Shown here piece by piece: positions 15,408 through 23,082 of a DNA stretch of 64,000 nucleotides. The DNA is from Phenylobacterium zucineum HLK1. GTDB lineage: Bacteria; Pseudomonadota; Alphaproteobacteria; Caulobacterales; Caulobacteraceae. The translations under genes were made by a program, and so were the position numbers. The DNA lies in contig NC_011144.1 of NCBI RefSeq assembly GCF_000017265.1, positions 2,458,001-2,522,000 of the forward strand, written 5' to 3'. Within the stretch, counting starts at the first letter, position 1, and each line of letters opens with the position of its first letter. The notes beneath the pieces are model-generated. The model was not told the DNA's origin and did no database searches. It was given only the letters and a program-made list of their open reading frames with translations.

Positions 15408-15746
15408 ATGGACGATCTTCCCAGGGCGTGGCCGGCGTTGATGGACCTCGACACGGCCGCCGACTACCTGCAGCTCCGGCGCGGCGCGCTCCTCCGCGTC
15501 CTGGCTCGGGAGAACGTGCAGGCCGTGGACGTCGGCGCGCGACTGCTGCGCTGGCGGCGGCGCGACCTCGACGACCTCGTCGCCCACCTGCCCGCTTACG
15601 GCTCCGGTCGGCAGGCGGCGACTTCTCGCCCAGGAGAGGAAGGAATGGACCGGGTGCTCGCCGCCGTCGAGCGGCGGGCGCTCGCGCGCCGAGGCAAGAC
15701 CAACAGGATCCGCCATGAAGTACGTGAATCGCGTCCAGCGTCCTGA
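15408..15746 (+). CDS. Excisionase-like HTH protein, 112 aa
   Basis: MerR/Xis-type winged helix: LMDLDTAADYLQLRRGALLR, then VDVGARLLRWRRRDLDDLVA. This is the 'helix-turn-helix domain 17' pattern found in recombination directionality factors and in small regulators next to integrases. It overlaps the integrase start by 32 nt, indicating translational coupling. The ATG at 15408 was chosen over an upstream start at 15366. The role in excision is inferred from fold and position. Confidence 0.65.
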   Translation: MDDLPRAWPALMDLDTAADYLQLRRGALLRVLARENVQAVDVGARLLRWRRRDLDDLVAHLPAYGSGRQAATSRPGEEGMDRVLAAVERRALARRGKTNRIRHEVRESRPAS

Positions 15747-16977
15747 CGGGACGATCCAGCTCTACCTGCGCAAGCGCGGGCTGCCGGCGGTCCGGCTGCC
15801 TGACGACCTGCCGCCGCGGGCCCTGGAGCAGCACGTCGCCCGGCTGATCCGGGACCTCGTCCCGGGTGGGACTGGCGCGTTGCGAGGCACCCTCGCCGCC
15901 GCCGTCCGGGTCTATGAACTGGAGAGCCCGGAGTTCCGGGCGCTCGCGAAGTCCACCCAGTACGAGTACCGCCTGATCCTCAAGGAGTTCGACGAGGACC
16001 TCGGGAGCGTGGCGATCTCGGCGTTCACCCCGGCCTTCGTGGATCGGCTGAAGACGTCCTGGGCCAAGCGGGGCTATCGGGCCGCCAATCTGCGCCTGCA
16101 GGTGCTCAAGAACGTCCTGAAGCCCTGCCTGGTGTCCGGCCTCCTGGAGAAGGATCCGTTCCCGCTGGTTGGCCAGGTGCGGCGGCCGCGCGCGCTCAGG
16201 GAACCGCACCTCATCTGGTCGGACGAGATGTTCGAGGTCGTCGCCCAAGCCGCGCTGGACGCCGGCAAGCCTGGCCTGGCCCGCGCGCTCGCCATCGCCC
16301 GCTACGTCGGCGCCCGGCGGGGCGACCTCGTGGCCATCCCGAGGACCGCGCGCCAGAACGGACGGTTCCGGTTCATGTCGGGCAAGCGGCGCGTGCGGGT
16401 GGATGTCGCGGAGGACCCCCAGCTGACCCGTTGGCTGGAGCGGACGCCCGACGCCCCAGAACAGCGGCCCCGCCGCGGCCGAAAGGTCCCGCCTGGCGCG
16501 GAACCGGCGGCGACCACGACGATCGTCTACAACGTCGCCGGCCGCCCCTACACGGAGGACGGCCTTGCCCTCGAGCTGCGCAAGCTGCTGGCGCGGCTCC
16601 ATGCGCAGGGGCGGATCGACAGCGACCGCTACGACCTGCATGGCCTGCGCCACACCTGCGGGGTGGAGCTCGCCCTGGCCGGCTGCAGTGACGCGGAAGG
16701 GGCCGCGATGATGGGTCACGGCAGTCCGTCGAGCTTTGTTCAGTACCGCCGGCAGGCCGATCGCGTCCGTCTCGCCGACGCCGCGGCGACTCGTGTCGCG
16801 GCGCTGCGGGAACAACGTTCGAACAAAAAGTGCAACGGCGAGTGCAACAAAAGTGCAACGAGGCCGACTTGGAACGAAAAAGGACCGGGAAATTTCCCAG
16901 TCCCTTCAAGGCCTTACGATGGTACCGCCTCTCCGGATCGAACGGAGGACCTCCAGAGCCACAATCTGGCGCTCTAA
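15715..16977 (+). CDS. Tyrosine-type site-specific integrase, 420 aa, 3' end inside tRNA-His
   Basis: Phage-type tyrosine recombinase. It has an N-terminal arm/core-binding part (STQYEYRLILKEFDEDLGSV) and a catalytic domain with ARYVGARRGDLVAIP (first Arg), HGLRHTCGVEL (HxxR), MMGHGSPSSF and the nucleophile in SSFVQYRRQAD. About 80 residues follow the Tyr. The last 19 codons and the TAA stop (16975) are the antisense of tRNA-His, so the C-terminus is completed by the attachment site. The integrase faces the tRNA 3' end, the usual geometry for tRNA-integrating elements. The ATG at 15715 follows AGGA. Confidence 0.9.
   Translation: MKYVNRVQRPDGTIQLYLRKRGLPAVRLPDDLPPRALEQHVARLIRDLVPGGTGALRGTLAAAVRVYELESPEFRALAKSTQYEYRLILKEFDEDLGSVAISAFTPAFVDRLKTSWAKRGYRAANLRLQVLKNVLKPCLVSGLLEKDPFPLVGQVRRPRALREPHLIWSDEMFEVVAQAALDAGKPGLARALAIARYVGARRGDLVAIPRTARQNGRFRFMSGKRRVRVDVAEDPQLTRWLERTPDAPEQRPRRGRKVPPGAEPAATTTIVYNVAGRPYTEDGLALELRKLLARLHAQGRIDSDRYDLHGLRHTCGVELALAGCSDAEGAAMMGHGSPSSFVQYRRQADRVRLADAAATRVAALREQRSNKKCNGECNKSATRPTWNEKGPGNFPVPSRPYDGTASPDRTEDLQSHNLAL
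16810..16824 (-). promoter_or_regulatory. Possible LexA box inside the 3' end of the integrase gene
   Basis: GAAC-AACGTTC-GAAC matches the reverse of the alphaproteobacterial SOS consensus GTTC-N7-GTTC. It lies in coding sequence and no leftward gene follows, so chance occurrence is quite possible. Confidence 0.25.
16920..16977. other. Probable right attachment site (att) of the integrative element
   Basis: The segment of the tRNA-His gene that overlaps the integrase reading frame, starting at the tRNA 3' end. The element lies on the 3' side of the tRNA. The other att copy is expected outside the window; no duplicate was seen between 1 and 16,900. Confidence 0.55.
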
Positions 16978-16996
16978 CCAACTGAGCTAAGGCGGC
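16920..16996 (-). tRNA. tRNA-His (GTG), CCA encoded
   Basis: 77-nt cloverleaf. The acceptor is GCCGCCT/AGGCGGT, the anticodon arm is CCAGA-TTGTGGC-TCTGG with anticodon GTG, and the T-arm is TCCGTTCGATCCGGA. The first pair is G1.U72 and the discriminator A73, and no G-1 is encoded. This is the divergent histidine identity described for Caulobacter and a large group of alphaproteobacteria. The gene serves as integration target for the element on its 3' side. Confidence 0.95.
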
Positions 16997-17048
16997 GCAT
17001 CGCGAGGGCATGCTTCTAGTCGCGCGCAGCCCCCCAATCAAGCGCCCG

Positions 17049-17879
17049 TCAACGATCGAGCAACGGACGGCGGTAGCGCCGCGAGCCCGCGAGCTCCCGG
17101 CCGTCGGCCAGCCGGACGGTGAAGTCGCCCGAGGGCTTGGAGGCGATCTCCGCCACGGCGTCGCGGCGCACGAGCCGTGAGCGGTGGATCCGGACGAAGC
17201 CCGCGTCCGCGAGCTGGCGCTCCAGCTGGGTCAGCGAGGCGCGGTGCAGCACCGGCCCGGCCTGGCGGTTCAGCTCGACGTAGTTGCCGGCCGCCTCGAC
17301 CCAGAGAACGTCTGACAGCGCGACGAAGCGCCGGCGGGCGCCGTCGCGGACCTCCAGCACTTCCGGTGGCGCGCGCCCCGCCTCCTTCCGCTGCCCCAGC
17401 GCCGTCCAACCGACATAGAGCGCGACCAGCACCGCGTAGACCGGCAGGTCCTGGCGCAGCTCGTAGGGCCAGTCGCGGAGCGGCAGCAGCGGGTCGTAGG
17501 CGTCGCCCAACCCCCGGTAGATCACGCCCCGCAGCGCGCCCATCCCCAGCACGTGCAGCAGCGACATCGCCAGCAGCGTCGCCGCATGGATCCCCAGCCA
17601 CCGCAGCGGAGGCGCCGTCAGCGGCCAGGCCCGCCGGGTCACCCAGAGCACCGCCGGCAGCAGGGCCAGGAGCACGACGACGCTCGTGCCCTCCCAGACC
17701 GCCGGCTCCCAGGCCGGGATCGGGCGGCCGATCCGCTCGCGTTCGTCCAGGACGTTGAGCGTGTTGAAGACCGCCACGGTCAGGGCGATCGCCGCCGCAG
17801 CGGCCATGAACAGGAGATCGCGTCCACCGCTCGTCACGCGGGGGGCGCCGTTCGTCACTTGAGGCGACGAGGCCGTCAC
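17049..17879 (-). CDS. Membrane-anchored LytTR-family transcriptional regulator, 276 aa
   Basis: The N-terminal 150 residues hold about four membrane segments (RDLLFMAAAAAIALTVAVFN, VVVLLALLPAVLWVTRRAWP, LGIHAATLLAMSLLHVLGMG, PVYAVLVALYVGWTALG). The C-terminal 100 residues are a LytTR DNA-binding domain: FVALSDVLWVEAAGNYVELN, LTQLERQLADAGFVRIHRSR, LVRRDAVAEI. The start is GTG 17879. It is divergent from the acyltransferase gene, with 87 bp between them, a pairing often seen for LytTR membrane regulators and the membrane protein they control. The signal sensed is unknown. Confidence 0.8.
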   Translation of the reverse strand: MTASSPQVTNGAPRVTSGGRDLLFMAAAAAIALTVAVFNTLNVLDERERIGRPIPAWEPAVWEGTSVVVLLALLPAVLWVTRRAWPLTAPPLRWLGIHAATLLAMSLLHVLGMGALRGVIYRGLGDAYDPLLPLRDWPYELRQDLPVYAVLVALYVGWTALGQRKEAGRAPPEVLEVRDGARRRFVALSDVLWVEAAGNYVELNRQAGPVLHRASLTQLERQLADAGFVRIHRSRLVRRDAVAEIASKPSGDFTVRLADGRELAGSRRYRRPLLDR

Positions 17880-17966
17880 CGGCGGTCCGCCGCTCGTCCC
17901 GCGGCCGTGGACGCCCCGGACCGGCCCGCCGGAAGCTCGCCCGCACCTGTCAACCGGAGCTTGTCC

Positions 17967-19121
17967 ATGGCCTCATCCGACGCCCGTCGCCACGACCTCG
18001 ACGCCCTGCGGGTCGGCGCATTCCTGCTGCTGATTCTCTACCACCTCGGCATGTTCTACGTGCCCTGGGGCTGGCACGTGAAGAGCGCCCACATAATCCC
18101 CGAGCTCGAGCCGCTGATGGGCCTGCTCAATCCGTGGCGGCTCAGCCTGCTGTTCGTGATCTCGGGCGCGGCGACCCGCTTCATGATGGAGAAGGTTTCG
18201 CCCGGCCCGTTGGCGCGCCAGCGCTCGCAGCGGCTGCTCGTCCCCCTGCTGTTCGGAATGCTGGTGGTGGTGGCGCCGCAGAGCTGGGCCGAGGTGGTCG
18301 AGAAGAACGGCTATGCCGGCGGCTTCCTCGATTTCTGGCCACGCTACCTCTCGTTCGACCAGAGCTTCGGCATCATCCTGCCGACCTACAATCACCTCTG
18401 GTTCGTGGCCTACCTGTGGCTCTACACCATGGCCGCGCTGGCGGCGGCGCCTCTGCTCGGGCTGGCGGACCGCTGGGCCGGACGGTTCCTGACGGGCCCC
18501 GGACTGTTCGTGCTGCCTGCGCTCGCCTTCGGCCTTTTCCGCGCGACGGCCGGCCGGGCGTGGGGCGAGACCCACATCATCTGGGCCGACGGCTACGCCC
18601 ACCTGCAGTACGGCGCCTCCTTCATCATCGGCCTGCTCCTCGCGCGGCAGGATCGCGCGTGGGATCTGCTGCAGCGGGTCCGCGCGCGGACGGCGCTTGC
18701 CGCAGCCGCCTTCGCCGCGACCGGCATCGCCCTTGCCCTGCTCTGGAACGTCGAGAACCTGCCCGGCTGGCCGGGCGCGGCCTTCGCCTTCCTGCGGGAG
18801 GCCTACGCCTGGGCCGTCATGTGCGCGCTGTTCGGCTACGCCCGCCGCTACATCCGTCGCGGCTCGCCGCTGCTCACCACCCTGAACGAGGCGGTGTTCC
18901 CCTTCTACATCGTCCACCAGACGGCGATCGTGCTGGCCGGACACCTGCTGACGCCCCGGGGCCTCCCGGCGGCGGCTGAAGCGGCTGCGATCCTGGCGGC
19001 CACGGTGGCGAGCTGTGTGGGGACCTACGCCCTCGCGCGCGCCGTCCCGGCGCTACGGCTTCCGCTGGGGCTCAAGCCCCTGCCCCGCGCGCCACGAACC
19101 GCCCCGGCGGCCGCGGAATAG
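17967..19121 (+). CDS. Acyltransferase-3 family membrane protein (OpgC/OafA-like), 384 aa
   Basis: The start MASSDARRHDLDALRVGAFL with a following LLLILYHLGMFYVPW is the family hallmark (D-x-LRG/V near the N-terminus, then an H in the first membrane helix). About ten membrane segments follow, with conserved NHLWFVAYLWLYT and a C-terminal FPFYIVHQTAIVLAG. The family moves acyl groups to glucans, polysaccharides or lipids across the inner membrane. The acceptor here is unknown. The ATG at 17967 follows CCGGAG. It is divergent from a LytTR regulator and ended by a strong bidirectional terminator. Confidence 0.85.
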   Translation: MASSDARRHDLDALRVGAFLLLILYHLGMFYVPWGWHVKSAHIIPELEPLMGLLNPWRLSLLFVISGAATRFMMEKVSPGPLARQRSQRLLVPLLFGMLVVVAPQSWAEVVEKNGYAGGFLDFWPRYLSFDQSFGIILPTYNHLWFVAYLWLYTMAALAAAPLLGLADRWAGRFLTGPGLFVLPALAFGLFRATAGRAWGETHIIWADGYAHLQYGASFIIGLLLARQDRAWDLLQRVRARTALAAAAFAATGIALALLWNVENLPGWPGAAFAFLREAYAWAVMCALFGYARRYIRRGSPLLTTLNEAVFPFYIVHQTAIVLAGHLLTPRGLPAAAEAAAILAATVASCVGTYALARAVPALRLPLGLKPLPRAPRTAPAAAE

Positions 19122-19134
19122 CGGACAAAGAAAA

Positions 19135-19162
19135 AGCCCCGGCCGCTTTCGCGACCGGGGCT
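19135..19162. terminator. Bidirectional terminator between acyltransferase and tonB
   Basis: AGCCCCGG (19135-19142) pairs with CCGGGGCT (19155-19162). An A-run on the left and CTTC on the right make it usable from both sides. Confidence 0.8.
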
Positions 19163-19182
19163 CTTCATTCGAGGGGTCAGCC

Positions 19183-19893
19183 TCAGCCTCTCGGGAGGGT
19201 GAAGCGGATCGGGATCCGCACCGTGCCCCCGTCGACGGGCTGGCCGTCCTTGGTCTGCGGCCGCATCTTGAAGAGGCGGCTCATGCGCATCGCGGCGTCG
19301 CCGAAGCCCATGTCGGCCGGGGACTCCGCGGTGACCGAGCAGCCCTCCAGCGTGCCGCGGGCCGTGACCCGGCAGCTGATGGTGGCGCTGCCTTCAACCT
19401 CCATCCGCATGGCCCGGTCCGGATAGTACCGGGCCAGGTCCTCGCCAGAGGGACGACGCTGCCAGTCGGGATTGGTGATCACCGACGGACGCGGCGGCTC
19501 GGGCGGCGGAGCGCGCGGAGGCTCGGGCGTCTCGATCCGGCGCTCGACCGGCGGAACCGGCAGAGGCGGGATGCTCGGGACGTCCGGCACCGCGACCGGC
19601 GGCCTGGGCTGCAGCTTCGGCGGCGGCGGCGGCGGCGTGTTCGGCGGCGGCGGCGGCGGAGGCGGCGGCGGCGGCGGCGGAACGGGCTTGATGATAGCCA
19701 CGTCCGTCACCTCGTCCGAGTACTCCTTGTACTTGGGCTCGAAGCGCGTCTTCCAGAGGTAGACGCCGAGCGCCGCGTGAACCGCGATCGACAACGCGAT
19801 GGCGACCGTGATGCCCTTGCTGCGCTTGGGCTTGGGGTCGTCGAACGGGTTGTGCCGGACGTGGACGGCTTCGTTCGGTGATGTCTCAGCCAT
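19183..19893 (-). CDS. tonB: TonB family energy transducer, 236 aa
   Basis: N-terminal cytoplasmic stretch, one membrane anchor (GITVAIALSIAVHAALGVYL) and a periplasmic proline spacer that includes a run of 13 prolines. The C-terminal TonB domain reads AMRMEVEGSATISCRVTARG, CSVTAESPADMGFGDAAMRM, SRLFKMRP. It couples the proton-motive force harvested by ExbB/ExbD to TonB-dependent outer-membrane receptors. It is the last gene of the exbB-exbD-tonB operon, starting 10 nt after exbD. The ATG at 19893 is the only sensible start. Confidence 0.9.
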   Translation of the reverse strand: MAETSPNEAVHVRHNPFDDPKPKRSKGITVAIALSIAVHAALGVYLWKTRFEPKYKEYSDEVTDVAIIKPVPPPPPPPPPPPPPNTPPPPPPKLQPRPPVAVPDVPSIPPLPVPPVERRIETPEPPRAPPPEPPRPSVITNPDWQRRPSGEDLARYYPDRAMRMEVEGSATISCRVTARGTLEGCSVTAESPADMGFGDAAMRMSRLFKMRPQTKDGQPVDGGTVRIPIRFTLPRG

Positions 19894-19903
19894 GCTTCAC
19901 CAC

Positions 19904-20338
19904 CTACTGCTCTTCACCGACGAGAGCCACGCTGTAGAACCCGTTGTCCTGCAGCATGTTCATCACGCCCATGAAGTCACCGTACATCACGTCCTTGTCG
20001 GCCCGGATGAAGATGCGTTCCTTGGTCGGGTTCCGCGTCCCGCCCAGCTGCTGACGGAGATCATCGCCCAGGGTCGACAGGTCGGTCCTGAAGTCCTGGA
20101 TGAAGATGCTGCCGTTCGACTGGATCGAGATGTAGACCGGCTTCGGCGGATTCACGCCCGGCGGTGCGACGGCGGGCGGCAAGGCCACCTTGACCGTCAC
20201 GGCCGCCATGGGCGCGGCCACCATGAAGATGATCAGAAGAACCAGCATCACGTCCACGAAAGGCGTGACATTGATGTCGGCGTTCTGATCTTCCTGATAG
20301 CGGTCCGCCCCCCCGGAACTCGAGAGTTTGGCGGCCAT
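19904..20338 (-). CDS. exbD: ExbD/TolR family biopolymer transporter, 144 aa
   Basis: One N-terminal membrane helix preceded by the conserved segment NADINVTPFVDVMLVLLIIF, whose Asp in FVDV is the proton-pathway residue. A periplasmic domain follows (VYISIQSNGSIFIQDFRTDL, RIFIRADKDVMYGDFMGVMN). It works in complex with ExbB and TonB. The gene lies 5 nt downstream of exbB and 10 nt upstream of tonB, so one transcript is certain in practice. Confidence 0.92.
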   Translation of the reverse strand: MAAKLSSSGGADRYQEDQNADINVTPFVDVMLVLLIIFMVAAPMAAVTVKVALPPAVAPPGVNPPKPVYISIQSNGSIFIQDFRTDLSTLGDDLRQQLGGTRNPTKERIFIRADKDVMYGDFMGVMNMLQDNGFYSVALVGEEQ

Positions 20339-20343
20339 CTAGC

Positions 20344-21249
20344 TTAGGCTCCCTTGTCGAGCTGGCGCGAGATCGCGTTCATCAGTTCGGCGACGAAACC
20401 CTCGGTGCGGGCGCCGTAGGCCGAGATGCGGGTCTGGAAGTAGTTGTAGAAGATAACCGACGGGATGGCGGCGAAGAGGCCCAGACCGGTGGCCAGCAGA
20501 GCCTCGGCGATGCCGGGCGCCACGACGGCCAGGTTGGTCGTGTTGGTGTTCGCGATGCCGATGAACGAGTTCATGATCCCGTAGACGGTGCCGAACAGAC
20601 CGATGAACGGACCGTTGGAGCCGACCGAGGCCAGGAACTGCATGCCGCCCGAGAGGCGACGGCCGAGCGAGGCCTGAACCGCGCCGACAGCGGCCTGAGC
20701 GCGCATCAGGGTGGTTTCGCGGTGGTCGCCGGTGATCGACAGGCCGGCCTGACGGCTCAGCTCGACTTCCTGGGCGGCCGCGGCGGCCATGTCGGCCAGC
20801 GGGTTGCCGTCGAACTCTTCCGACATCGCGATGCGGTTCATGTCGTTGATCGACTTCGCGCCGCGGAAGTTCTCGAGGAAGCTGTCGGTGACGCGATTCA
20901 GCGAGCGGAACTCGAGGATCTTCGTCAGCAGGATGGTCCAGGTGAACACCGAGGCCAGGGCCAGGCCGATCATGATGACCTTAACGACCGGGTCGGCGTC
21001 CATGAACATCGTGCCGACGTTCAGCTTGCCGGCGTGCTTCATGGTCGGCGGTTCAGCGCTTTCGCCAGCGGCCGGAGCGGCGGCGTCAGCGGCGGGAGCC
21101 GCGGCAGCGTCGGCCGGAGCCGCAGCAGCGTCGGCAGCGGCGGGCGCAGCGGGGGCCGCAGCCTCCTGAGCGAACGCCGGCGCGCTCGCCATCAGCGCAA
21201 CGGCGCCGACGAGAGCGAGGAAGGGAGTCTTCAGTTTGTTGTCGAGCAT
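20344..21249 (-). CDS. exbB: ExbB/TolQ family proton channel with N-terminal extension, 301 aa
   Basis: The start MLDNKLKTPFLALVGAVALM with ASAPAFAQ is a signal peptide. An Ala/Pro/Asp low-complexity linker of about 45 residues comes next, then the MotA/TolQ/ExbB domain (VVKVIMIGLALASVFTWTIL, FLASVGSNGPFIGLFGTVYG, TGLGLFAAIPSVIFYN). The periplasmic leader before the channel domain is common in Caulobacterales ExbB. The ATG at 21249 follows AGGA; an upstream start at 21315 would hide the signal peptide. First gene of the operon, with a 464-bp leader upstream. Confidence 0.9.
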   Translation of the reverse strand: MLDNKLKTPFLALVGAVALMASAPAFAQEAAAPAAPAAADAAAAPADAAAAPAADAAAPAAGESAEPPTMKHAGKLNVGTMFMDADPVVKVIMIGLALASVFTWTILLTKILEFRSLNRVTDSFLENFRGAKSINDMNRIAMSEEFDGNPLADMAAAAAQEVELSRQAGLSITGDHRETTLMRAQAAVGAVQASLGRRLSGGMQFLASVGSNGPFIGLFGTVYGIMNSFIGIANTNTTNLAVVAPGIAEALLATGLGLFAAIPSVIFYNYFQTRISAYGARTEGFVAELMNAISRQLDKGA

Positions 21250-21713
21250 CTGTCGCCAGTTCCTGGTTGGTCTAGCACGATTGGCCGGAGGGTCGTCGCG
21301 CGAGAGCGTCTCCACCCTAGTTGAACATGCCCGGAGCCCCGAGGCGCATGCGCGCTTCAGGACGCCAGAGCCGCTGTCGCTGCGCCCGACCCGGAACGCG
21401 TACTCCCAACTAGGCGTGGGAATTGGCGTTACGAAGGCGGGCGACTTCGAACTCCCCGCGAGGAAACCGAAGTCTTACCGCTTTGTTAGACGTGCGGCTC
21501 GGGTCCTTTGGCAACCCCTTATCGAAGCGTCAAGGGGCAGAAGCTTGCGCGGAAGCGCGAAATTATTGTGTCAGGCGACCGGATTGTGCGCTGCACACCA
21601 GGCGACCTTCGAACGCCTGCGCTTTCACCATCGCAAATGGCCTTTCCTTGCTGCAGCGCAACAAGTGAAGGAACCTGGGTCCGGGAACGGGGTGTTCGGG
21701 AGACCGGCGGGGG
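21250..21713. other. Gene-free region between exbB and tRNA-Phe
   Basis: No ORF with plausible coding character on either strand; the open frames present are unsupported. It must hold the leftward exbB promoter, but no Fur box or other operator could be recognised with confidence. Confidence 0.5.
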
Positions 21714-21789
21714 TGGTGCCTGGGGGCGGATTCGAACCACCGACACGCGGATTTTCAATCCGCTGCTCTACCAACTGAGCTACCCAGGC
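21714..21789 (-). tRNA. tRNA-Phe (GAA), CCA encoded
   Basis: 76 nt. Acceptor GCCTGGG pairs with CCCAGGC, discriminator A73 and CCA. The anticodon loop TTGAAAA carries anticodon GAA, and the T-loop TTCGAAT is canonical. Confidence 0.95.
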
Positions 21790-21874
21790 TTAAGGCCGCC
21801 CGCGCGGGAGCCGCGTCTATAGAAGAGCCGCTTCGGCATGTCCAGCGAGCCCGCGCGGGAGATTTTCGCAGCCG

Positions 21875-22045
21875 CTAGTCGTCAGCCCGGTCCTTGTCCC
21901 GGGCGCTCTCGTCTTCCTCCGCAGGAACGGCGTACACGCCGGCCAACCAGCGCTGGAGATCGACGTCGGCGCACCGCCGCGAACAGAACGGGCGATACGC
22001 CGGGTCCGTCGGCTTGCCGCAGATGGGGCATCCCGCCTTGCTCAT
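21875..22045 (-). CDS. yacG: DNA gyrase inhibitor YacG (zinc-binding), 56 aa
   Basis: MSKAGCPICGKPTDPAYRPF continues CSRRCADVDLQRWLAGVYAV. It has the CPIC...FCSRRC four-cysteine zinc site (C6, C9, C21, C25) and the RCADVDLxxWL motif of YacG, followed by an acidic tail. YacG binds GyrB and blocks DNA binding by gyrase. Its ATG overlaps the stop of the upstream RNase gene (ATGA), so the two are translationally coupled at the end of the long leftward cluster. Confidence 0.9.
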   Translation of the reverse strand: MSKAGCPICGKPTDPAYRPFCSRRCADVDLQRWLAGVYAVPAEEDESARDKDRADD

Positions 22046-23082
22046 GCCCGCCGCACCTCGAACCTGTCGCGAGGCCTGCCCGCTTCGGCGGCGATCGAGA
22101 ACCGCGCACCCATCGCCTCCGCCAGACGGACCAGCAGCGGCTGGGCGCCGGCGGCCACGTCCGGCGAGCAGAGCCCGGTGAAGCGTCCGCCGCGGTCCGC
22201 CTCCCCTTCCCGCTGCAGCTCGCGGATCAGCCGCTGGGCCAGCGTCCGGTCCGAGAGCGCGCCGTCGTCGCGGCAGAGCAGTTCGGCGGTCGGCCGTTGC
22301 CGGCGCGGAAGCGATATCTCCATCGTGCCGAACCGGCCGACCGGACCGATGGCGACGCCGGGATTGTCCGGTCCAAAGGCCGCACGGGCAGCTGTCATCA
22401 GCGCATTTCCGTCGTGGCCGCGCCCGACCAGATCGATCACCACGATCCCGCCCAGCCCCTTCAGCCGCAGCAGCCGGGCGGCCTCGGCCAGGGCGGCGAG
22501 GTTCGCCTGGCGCGTCACCCGTTTGGCGTCGGCGCCCTTGCGCTCGCCCAGGTCCACGTCGATCGCCGTGAGGGCGCGGGTCGGCTCGATGGCCAGCGCG
22601 CCGCCGCCCGGCAGCGGATGCAGCACCTCAAGCGCCTGGGCCTCGGCCTCGTCGGCCATGTCACGCGCCTCACGTCCCTCGACGAGTTCGGCGTCGCGCG
22701 CATGCGCGCGAAGATACTGCGCCGGCTCGGGCGCCGGCTGCAGCAGCCGCGCCGGCCCCTCGGCCGGTCCGATCAGGCGCGCGATGGCCAGCTTGCCGCG
22801 ACGCGGCTCGCTGCGGATCTCGATCTCCACGAACCCGCCCCGCGCCGGCCGCGCGTCTGGCTTGAAAGGCAGGATGGCCGAGGCGCCGGCGCCGAGGTCG
22901 AGAAAGGCGGTGGCGAGCGCAGGCTCGACGGTCTCCACCCGGGCGGCGAGGCGAGCGCCCAGCAGCAGGCGGCCGTCGTCGCCGTCACGCCGGATCACCA
23001 GGCGTTCGGGACGCCCGTCCAGCGTCACCACGCCCCGGGTCTCCCCGACGCCGCGATCGAGATAGGCGACACGCGTGCTCAT
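22042..23082 (-). CDS. Ribonuclease E/G family protein, 346 aa
   Basis: Short RNase G-like protein. The start MSTRVAYLDRGVGETRGVVT corresponds to the early S1-like part. The catalytic RNase E/G core follows, with ALAIEPTRALTAIDVDLGER carrying the metal-binding Asp, ANLAALAEAARLLRLKGLGG and IVVIDLVGRGH. It lacks the long scaffold region of RNase E. In this family it processes 5S/16S rRNA or mRNA. Start and stop both overlap neighbours by ATGA (maf upstream, yacG downstream). The gene follows maf, as in other alphaproteobacteria. Confidence 0.85.
   Translation of the reverse strand: MSTRVAYLDRGVGETRGVVTLDGRPERLVIRRDGDDGRLLLGARLAARVETVEPALATAFLDLGAGASAILPFKPDARPARGGFVEIEIRSEPRRGKLAIARLIGPAEGPARLLQPAPEPAQYLRAHARDAELVEGREARDMADEAEAQALEVLHPLPGGGALAIEPTRALTAIDVDLGERKGADAKRVTRQANLAALAEAARLLRLKGLGGIVVIDLVGRGHDGNALMTAARAAFGPDNPGVAIGPVGRFGTMEISLPRRQRPTAELLCRDDGALSDRTLAQRLIRELQREGEADRGGRFTGLCSPDVAAGAQPLLVRLAEAMGARFSIAAEAGRPRDRFEVRRA

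Noticed and set aside
1..16900. Search for a second copy of the tRNA-His 3' end (left att site)
   Set aside because: None was noticed by reading; the left end of the element is most likely outside the window.
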